Of a DNA stretch of 36,742 nt, positions 30,010 to 36,742 are shown one piece after another. This stretch comes from Helicobacter sp. GTDB lineage: Bacteria; Campylobacterota; Campylobacteria; Campylobacterales; Helicobacteraceae. The translations under genes were made by a program, and so were the position numbers. A model generated the notes under the pieces. That model had not been told where the DNA came from and made no database searches. It saw nothing but the letters and a program-made list of their open reading frames with translations. The stretch is taken from positions 1 to 36,742 of the forward strand of contig JARHZY010000049.1 in the NCBI GenBank assembly GCA_029264655.1, written 5' to 3'. Numbering within the stretch: the stretch's first letter is position 1; every line of letters begins with the position of its first letter.

Positions 30010-30045
30010 ATCGCATTCCTTACAAAAAAGATAAATATTTGTCGC

Positions 30046-30075
30046 ATTTTACAAAAAAAAAAAAACAAAAGTCAA
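30046..30075 (-). promoter_or_regulatory. OMP promoter with T13 tract in the spacer
   Basis: Minus strand TTGACT-TTTG-T13-G-TAAAAT; 18-nt spacer as read; about 37 nt upstream of the start. Confidence 0.7.
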
Positions 30076-30449
30076 GACCACTATTCTATTTTTTATATAT
30101 TTAGACTTTTATATAACAATATGTAACATTTTTTAAAAAAATATTCAATATATATAAATATAATACAACTATACAAAGCTTTTATTTTTGTTTGTAAAAT
30201 GACAAAATTGAGTAAAATGTTGTATATTTGGTGATGTGGTAGTGTAATGAGATTCTGTATTTATGGACAATAAAATCAAAAAAGTGCCTATTCTTTATGA
30301 GTCTATATAGCACTTCTTTTGTTTTTGATTTAAATTGTTAGAATAGATAAAAGCATTAACCATGTAAATGCAGTAAAATCTAATATGCATCCATTGAATA
30401 TAATGCAATATATTATTACAAGAGAGTTTTGTTGGCTATATTTATTGTA

Positions 30450-31085
30450 TTAATATGCGAGTGTAACAGAATCATAAAAATCTTGCATTGTTTGTTGTTT
30501 GTTGGTTATATTGTATGTTTGTAAATATTTATGTAGCATACTTGCGATACTTCGTGTAATAATATCAGTTTCAATATTTACTCTCCGCCCTACTGCATAT
30601 TGCATAAATAGTGTATTTTGCATAGTATGGGGAATAAGCACAAGGCTAAAAGTGCTATCTTGCACTTTATGTATTGTAAGACTAATACCATCAATACACA
30701 CACTTCCTTTTTCAATCATGCATTCAAGGGTTTTTGCTGTTGTTTCTATGTAAAAGATATGTTGGTTTGCTTGTGTTTCTTTAGCTTTTATGATACCAAT
30801 AGAGTCGATATGCCCCTGCACGATATGCCCATGTAATCCATCATGCAAACGCAAAGCAGGTTCAATATGCACGAGTCCTTGTAAATTCTCTATAGCAATA
30901 AGTGCTGCTGTAGCCGTGCTTAACTCAACACTAAAATGTGTTGGTGTGCTCTCTATAGCAGTTAAGCATGCACCATTTACCGCGATACTATCACCTATTG
31001 ATGGGTATAAATCAGATTCTAAGCATAGAATCTGATTCCGATAGAAACGCACTTTTGCAAATTTTCTGACAAGTCCGCTAAACAT
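30450..31085 (-). CDS. ribE: Riboflavin synthase alpha chain
   Basis: MFSGLVRKFAKV, DSIAVNGACLT, GHIVQGHIDSIG, GSVCIDGISLTI internal duplication. Confidence 0.94.
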   Translation of the reverse strand: MFSGLVRKFAKVRFYRNQILCLESDLYPSIGDSIAVNGACLTAIESTPTHFSVELSTATAALIAIENLQGLVHIEPALRLHDGLHGHIVQGHIDSIGIIKAKETQANQHIFYIETTAKTLECMIEKGSVCIDGISLTIHKVQDSTFSLVLIPHTMQNTLFMQYAVGRRVNIETDIITRSIASMLHKYLQTYNITNKQQTMQDFYDSVTLAY

Positions 31086-31549
31086 ATTGAATCTCCATAT
31101 TTTAATTGTGATAGATTTTTCATATCATAAAAATATAAAATTCTATTTTTATAGTGAATTATACGATATAAAATCCCTAATATCTATCATTTTTTATTGT
31201 TTTGTGTGATTTAGGCGTGTGATATTGTAGAATTACAATGCCTATATTGTAAAATTTTTATTTTGTGGCAACAAACTAAAATATATCTATTGCACCAATA
31301 CTATAATTTCACACACTATGTAATTTTAGATTCTAAAATAACTTCTTTTTACGACATGTTGCTTATTCTTATAGGATTTTCCTTGTTAGCATAAAAAATA
31401 AAGTTTGTTTTTGGTAATATTTGAGAGTAATAGAATGTAGAAAATTATAATATAATTATTCAAGGGCATAAATACATTTTATGCTTTGGTGTGGGAGATT
31501 AAAAGCTATATTATGGGCTATATGAGAGTATTTATATGCATAATACCCT

Positions 31550-31975
31550 TTATCTAGCCCCCATAATTTTCCATTCAAAAGGTAATGTAACTTCTATGGT
31601 CTGTAAAGCTGCATTATCTGATTCTGTAATATATGCAGGAAAATCAAGACTTGCACGATTTAATGTTTTTGTAATTTCACTTTCAATAATTTCATTACTT
31701 AATCCTTCGGATTTTTGTAGAATTTCTACATCGTGTAATACCACTTCCTTACCTGATATATGCACATGTGCTAATGCTTTTACCCCATATCCATTTAAAA
31801 CCCATTCTTGTGGATAACGCATTGCATTATTAACGATATAGCGATAAAGTGCAAAATTTTGCACATTTTCGTTCATCTCTGCATGGCGTTCCATACTATA
31901 GGGGAAGCGTTCCCATCTTTTTTCTTCAAGTTGTTTTGCTGCATTATCTGCAAGCATTGCTAAAACAATATCCAT
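31550..31975 (-). CDS. Hypothetical protein with possible TonB C-terminal-like fold
   Basis: 141 aa; starts 33 bp after the flgE stop; C-terminal half ALAHVHISGKEVVLHDVEILQKS...IEVTLPFEWKI. No signal peptide or TM apparent. Confidence 0.65.
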   Translation of the reverse strand: MDIVLAMLADNAAKQLEEKRWERFPYSMERHAEMNENVQNFALYRYIVNNAMRYPQEWVLNGYGVKALAHVHISGKEVVLHDVEILQKSEGLSNEIIESEITKTLNRASLDFPAYITESDNAALQTIEVTLPFEWKIMGAR

Positions 31976-32008
31976 GTGTTACCTCCTTTCAACCACCGCA
32001 TTCCTATA

Positions 32009-34165
32009 TTATTGCTTTAAACTCAGCAATGTATTCAGAATTTGATCTGATGTTGTAATTGCCTTTGAGTTTGCTTGGAAACCTCTTTGCACAACGATAA
32101 GCTGCGTTAAAGCCCTGCTTAAATCCACATTACTCATTTCTAGTTTAGAGCCGCTTACACCACCTCTACGTCCTGTATTTGCTGCACCTATGATTGGCTC
32201 ACCGCTATTGCCTGTTTCTGAAAAGATATTATTGCCCTCTGCTTGCAAACCAGCACTATTGGCGAAATTTGCTAGACCAACTTGTGCTAATGCAAGCGTT
32301 TTTCCGTTACTAAATGCACCAAGTAATGCCCCATTCGCATCAAAGCGAACATCCATTAAATCCCCAGCATTATAACCATTTTGTGCAATATTGTAAGTTT
32401 CAGAACGTTTATCTACGCTTGTTAAGCCGTCAAATGTTTGGTTTTTACCAAAGTTAAGCTCAAGTCTTTGTGGTGATTCAGAGCCATTTTTTGGATCAAA
32501 CTGCAACATAGGTGGGTTCATTCCTGCTAAACTACCATCATTATTGAAGGATACTCTACCGCCTTCAAAAATATTGGGATTATCGGGGCTACCACCAATA
32601 AATTGTGCTGGTTCAGGCACAATTGCTCTAAATGTCCATTCCTTGCCGCCACTTTTTGTAAATTCAAAGCGGATAGTATGCTTACTGCCTAAACTATCAA
32701 ATAAATCAATACTTGTCGCATGTCTTGCATGTGTAAGTTTTCCGCTTGCTACACTTGCACCGCCCTCAATGAGTGAAGCAGTGTTTAATGCACGCATTGC
32801 ATCACGCAATAAAATATTGCTTGAAACTTGCCCTGAACTATATGCACTTGCCATAATTTGCAAATTGTCGGTTACTCCATCATCATCATCTTTGTTTGCT
32901 ATCTCAAACATACCAAAGCGATTTAAGGTAACGCTTACACTTGCAGTGCTGTCTTTATATGGTTTGCCCGGACTTTTTATCATGTTTGCATCATATTGCA
33001 TTAAAGCACGCAAGTCTTCTGTTGTTTTAAATTGCCCTGTTGTAGAATCTGGATCATTTGATTTTGTATAACGATAACGGAATGCGGTAATATCTTTATC
33101 TCCCTCTACAAAGTTTGCAAATGCACCTGTTCCGCTTTTTGTGATAACAATATTTTTTGTATTTTCATCACCATCCATTTCATTACGATTTTCAAGTCGC
33201 AATTGCCCATTATCAACATATGCCTCAATACCTGTTTTATCACGCACTGCATTAATAGCTGAAACAGCAGCAGCAAGTGTGCTTGTCCCAGAAAGCCCAG
33301 AATCATTTGTGAAACTTACTTTTTGTCCATTAAGGAACATTATGCTTGGTTCTTTTGTGGTAACAACATTATTCACAAGGCGAGCAGTTTTATAGCTCAT
33401 CCAAAAGCCTTGATTCTCATTTAATGCAAACGAATCGCCATCTGCATTAAAAAGTGCACCAAAATCTTCTGCCATTTGTGTTAAATTACCTTTAGAATCA
33501 TATCTTGGGCTAATACCATCAGCAGCAGTATAAGTTGTCGAGTCAAGTGCTGCTACATTTACTACATCATCTACATGCCGCCCCGCACTAAGATTTGCCC
33601 TTAATGTTACTTTACTTGTAGGACGTGCAGGCATAACCATACCGGGATCGATTTGAATGCTTTCAAGCGGTCCCGTGTTATCTACCTTAAAGAATTCATT
33701 ATCAGTCATTGTAGAACCAGATCCTTGATCGAGTGGAGGTCTATTCCACCCTTGCACCACATAGCCACCATTTGTTACGAGATTCCCTTTTGCATCAAAC
33801 AAAAACTCACCATCTCTTGTGTAATTTTTAGTTTCACCTCTATCTCTACTAATAATGAAAAATCCATCTCCCTCAATAGCCAAATCTGTTTTCACATCAG
33901 TATTTTGTGTATTTCCTTGTGAAAATACCTTTGTTGTTGCATTGATACCAACACCCATACCAACTGAAAAATCATTTTGTCCCCCAAGTCCATTTTTATA
34001 GGGGGAAGTAGCAATTTGCTTTACTTGGGAAAGCATATCCACAAAAGATGCACGAGAATACTTAAAACCAACGGTATTCACATTTGCGATATTATTACTC
34101 TCTACATCTAATGCGACTTGGTGGGCTTGAAGCCCACTAACACCTGACCATAATGAGCGTAGCAT
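32009..34165 (-). CDS. flgE: Flagellar hook protein FlgE
   Basis: MLRSLWSGVSGLQAHQVALDVESNNIANVNTVGFKYSRASF..., C-terminal LTQLIVVQRGFQANSKAITTSDQILNTLLSLKQ. Confidence 0.97.
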   Translation of the reverse strand: MLRSLWSGVSGLQAHQVALDVESNNIANVNTVGFKYSRASFVDMLSQVKQIATSPYKNGLGGQNDFSVGMGVGINATTKVFSQGNTQNTDVKTDLAIEGDGFFIISRDRGETKNYTRDGEFLFDAKGNLVTNGGYVVQGWNRPPLDQGSGSTMTDNEFFKVDNTGPLESIQIDPGMVMPARPTSKVTLRANLSAGRHVDDVVNVAALDSTTYTAADGISPRYDSKGNLTQMAEDFGALFNADGDSFALNENQGFWMSYKTARLVNNVVTTKEPSIMFLNGQKVSFTNDSGLSGTSTLAAAVSAINAVRDKTGIEAYVDNGQLRLENRNEMDGDENTKNIVITKSGTGAFANFVEGDKDITAFRYRYTKSNDPDSTTGQFKTTEDLRALMQYDANMIKSPGKPYKDSTASVSVTLNRFGMFEIANKDDDDGVTDNLQIMASAYSSGQVSSNILLRDAMRALNTASLIEGGASVASGKLTHARHATSIDLFDSLGSKHTIRFEFTKSGGKEWTFRAIVPEPAQFIGGSPDNPNIFEGGRVSFNNDGSLAGMNPPMLQFDPKNGSESPQRLELNFGKNQTFDGLTSVDKRSETYNIAQNGYNAGDLMDVRFDANGALLGAFSNGKTLALAQVGLANFANSAGLQAEGNNIFSETGNSGEPIIGAANTGRRGGVSGSKLEMSNVDLSRALTQLIVVQRGFQANSKAITTSDQILNTLLSLKQ

Positions 34166-34200
34166 AGAAATCCTTTACAATAATTTTAGAATATTATAAA

Positions 34201-34216
34201 GCAATTAGAGTTCCAA
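34201..34216 (-). promoter_or_regulatory. Sigma54 promoter of flgE (TTGGAACTCTAATTGC)
   Basis: Minus strand GG(34214-34213)-N10-GC(34202-34201), 36-50 nt upstream of the flgE ATG. Confidence 0.85.
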
Positions 34217-34301
34217 TTATAGAGGTAGTGCATTAAAATATGCTTGTTTATAGAATCTATTTTATTTTTTAATGCCATAATAGACAATAAAATACATTAA
34301 A

Positions 34302-34316
34302 CATGTATTTTACATG
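34302..34316. repeat. Palindrome CATGTA-TTT-TACATG in the flgE/flhB divergent region
   Basis: Perfect 6-bp arms, read directly. Confidence 0.7.
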
Positions 34317-34643
34317 AAAAAAAGTAAAAATATAAGTATATCTTGGTAATACTTGCAAAAGAGCTTCATGATAGATATAGATAATGAATTATTGTTGGTT
34401 TTAGAATCTGCTCTATTCTCTTTTGTTTTCGATTCTAAAAAGTCTATTTATTTGCAATGTTATTTTGCTTTCTTAAATTTTATACAATAAGACTAAAAAA
34501 TAAATCTCATGTAAATAATTTGCACAACAATCTTAATAGGTTTATCTTGCATAAGAATTTAAGGCTAGTGAAAATAAGCATATAGACATAATAAAATTTG
34601 CTATAATTATAAATGATAATTTATTGGCTAATATGAGGATATA

Positions 34644-35768
34644 ATGGCAGAAGAAGAAAAGACGCACGCCCCATCCCATCGTAAAATACAAAAAGCAAGA
34701 GAAGAGGGAAGTATTGCAAAAAGTCCTGATTTAGTGGGGCTTGTAGGCTTGGTTGTCGGGCTTATGCTTCTTTTTATCATTTTTCCATTTTGGGTGCAAA
34801 CTTTTAAGGGATTGTATATTGAATGCACGAAGCTTTTTCTTATGGATTTCAATATGCATACAATTTTTTCAATTACATTAATTGTATTAAAAGTTGCGGC
34901 AATGTGTGCTATGCCCTTTTTTCTCGCACTTATGGTGGCAGGGATTATTGGCAATGTTGCACAATTTGGATTTTTACTAAGTTTTAAGATCATTAAACCA
35001 AAAATTGATAAAATCAATCCAATTAAAGGTGCAAAAAATCTTTTTTCATTAAAGAAACTTCTTGATGGATTTATTATTACACTAAAGGTTTTTATTGCAT
35101 TTGCGGTAGGATTTTTTATTTTCATTGGCTTTTTAGATGAAATAGCCAATATTTCAATGAGCCCATTAGACCAACAACTTGCATGGTTTTATAAAAAAGC
35201 ACTTATTCTTATTGGAGCATTACTTTTTTTGTTTTTGGTAATGGGTATTTTAGATTTTTTAATAAAAAGGTATCAATATATAAAAAGTTTGCGTATGAGC
35301 AAACAAGAACTTAAAGATGAGTTTAAACAACAAGAAGGGAATCAAGAGGTTAAAGCAAAAATACGCCAAATCATGATGAAAAATGCTATGAATAAAATGA
35401 TGAGTGCTATTCCTAGTGCCAATGTGGTAGTAACAAACCCAACACACTATGCAGTTGCATTGCGTTTTAATAGTGAAACAGAATCAGCCCCTGTTGTAGT
35501 AGCAAAGGGGATAGATCATCTTGCGGTAAGAATAAAAGGTATTGCAAGGGAGCATGAGATTCTAATCATTGAGAATCCCCCATTAGCAAGAGAGCTTTAT
35601 AGACTTGTTGATGTGGATAGAATGATACCGGGTGAAATGTTTGAAGCTGTTGTTGAGCTATTCCAGCAAGTCGCTAAACTTGAGGCAGAACGCGGTCGCA
35701 TTCCAGACTTTATGAAAAAAGCAGAAGATAAAAAACAACAACAGATAAAACGGCAACGCAATGTATAG
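34644..35768 (+). CDS. flhB: Flagellar biosynthesis protein FlhB
   Basis: EKTHAPSHRKIQKAREEGSIAKSPDL..., autocleavage motif VVVTNPTHYAVAL. Confidence 0.97.
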   Translation: MAEEEKTHAPSHRKIQKAREEGSIAKSPDLVGLVGLVVGLMLLFIIFPFWVQTFKGLYIECTKLFLMDFNMHTIFSITLIVLKVAAMCAMPFFLALMVAGIIGNVAQFGFLLSFKIIKPKIDKINPIKGAKNLFSLKKLLDGFIITLKVFIAFAVGFFIFIGFLDEIANISMSPLDQQLAWFYKKALILIGALLFLFLVMGILDFLIKRYQYIKSLRMSKQELKDEFKQQEGNQEVKAKIRQIMMKNAMNKMMSAIPSANVVVTNPTHYAVALRFNSETESAPVVVAKGIDHLAVRIKGIAREHEILIIENPPLARELYRLVDVDRMIPGEMFEAVVELFQQVAKLEAERGRIPDFMKKAEDKKQQQIKRQRNV

Positions 35769-36491
35769 CTATTATCCACTAAAAAAATCACAGAAAGAGT
35801 GTAATAAAATAATTACTACTAGTGCATGGAATCTAAGATAAAATCTCTATAGATTCTAAAGCTATATACTAAATACCAAAAGTATAGAGCTAGTTTAACA
35901 ATCCAAATACACTAGATTAAAAATGCTTAATGTTGGGTTTATACTCAAATAAATATAAGCAATAAAAAAATCATAGGAAAACAGAAAATAAAATGCCCCC
36001 CATAAATTTAAGAAATAAGGCAGAAAAACACTCACCATAAATTAAAATAGTTACAAGGCATAACGATTTTTACACAATATGTAAAAAAATAATATATTTT
36101 AAAGTGTGTGTAGATAGAGATAGGTTTGATTAGTGTATCTAACTTAGCATTGAATAATTTCATATATGGTATATTAAAACAAATATAAAAACAATCAATC
36201 TCTAAACACTAATTTAATTTTGCAAATACTTTTACAGATTTTACTATTTCACCAATTAGTAGCTATAAAAAGAATGAAAGAAAGTTTATGTTAGCATTGT
36301 GAGTATAAATAGAATCCAGAATCTTTGCCATAAAACAATAGGCAAGATTTAATAACTATAAAGAGAGCGTATCAATAATATTTCTTTATTAGGACAATCT
36401 AACTGCTAGAAATTTAGCAATAAAGAATATGAAGCCCCATAAGATAATCTTGCGGGGAAGATATATAAAATGGATTTATGGGTTATCGCAT

Positions 36492-36742
36492 TTATGCAGC
36501 TTGAGATAAAAACGCCTGTTTAAAGCTTGCTACAAATACGATTAATATAATAACAGGAATAATATATTTTATATATAAAAACCATATATCAACAAGTAAT
36601 TTGTGCTTTTCACTGCCTCTTAATATTTCCTCTTTTGCTTCATCTTTTAGCACCCAACCAACAAAAAGAGCACAACCAAGTGAAGTAAAGATAAAGAATA
36701 TTGTTGCACTAATATCATCAAAGGCATCAAAAATACTTTTAC
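36492..36742 (-). CDS. Sodium-dependent (NSS/SNF family) transporter, C-terminal part, cut by window end
   Basis: Minus frame KSIFDAFDDISATIFFIFTSLGCALFVGWVLKDEAKEEILRGSEKHKLLVDIWFLYIKYIIPVIILIVFVASFKQAFLSQAA*. Confidence 0.75.
   Translation of the reverse strand, partial: KSIFDAFDDISATIFFIFTSLGCALFVGWVLKDEAKEEILRGSEKHKLLVDIWFLYIKYIIPVIILIVFVASFKQAFLSQAA

Noticed and set aside
32544-33071. 175-aa plus ORF antisense to flgE
   Set aside because: Overlaps flgE fully; no domain signature.
34628-35149. 173-aa minus-strand ORF antisense to flhB
   Set aside because: Fully overlaps the well-supported flhB; low plausibility composition.

Overview
AT-rich window that looks like an enterohepatic Helicobacter-type (Campylobacterota) chromosome; the genus is inferred from gene content and protein character only. 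Mostly housekeeping and flagellar genes: htpG, murI, rsmE, a chemotaxis receptor, a TelA-family protein, fliK, a rhodanese, a CtpA-type protease, purC, mrdA plus an MreD-like gene, rplY (L25), hugZ-type heme oxygenase, a small outer-membrane protein, ribE, flgE, flhB and the end of an NSS-family transporter. The main accessory element is a compact minus-strand operon (about 11.9 to 5.6 kb): ACP, SDR, AMP-ligase, LbH acyltransferase, KAS III, an unknown 72-aa ORF, a second ACP, a second SDR and a GNAT. It looks like a dedicated acyl-building and transfer pathway. Its promoter region carries an A14/T14 tract, so its expression may be phase-variable. Similar tracts lie in the promoters of an OMP gene and of an unlisted 52-aa ORF that also has an operator-like palindrome. 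Three sigma54-type (GG-N10-GC) promoters precede fliK, flgE and an unknown secreted protein, which suggests new flagellar-regulon members. Other signals: a decayed duplicate of the rplY 3' end, a truncated type IIG methyltransferase remnant, strong overlapping hairpins inside an SDR gene, and strong over-representation of AGATTCT/AGAATCT.
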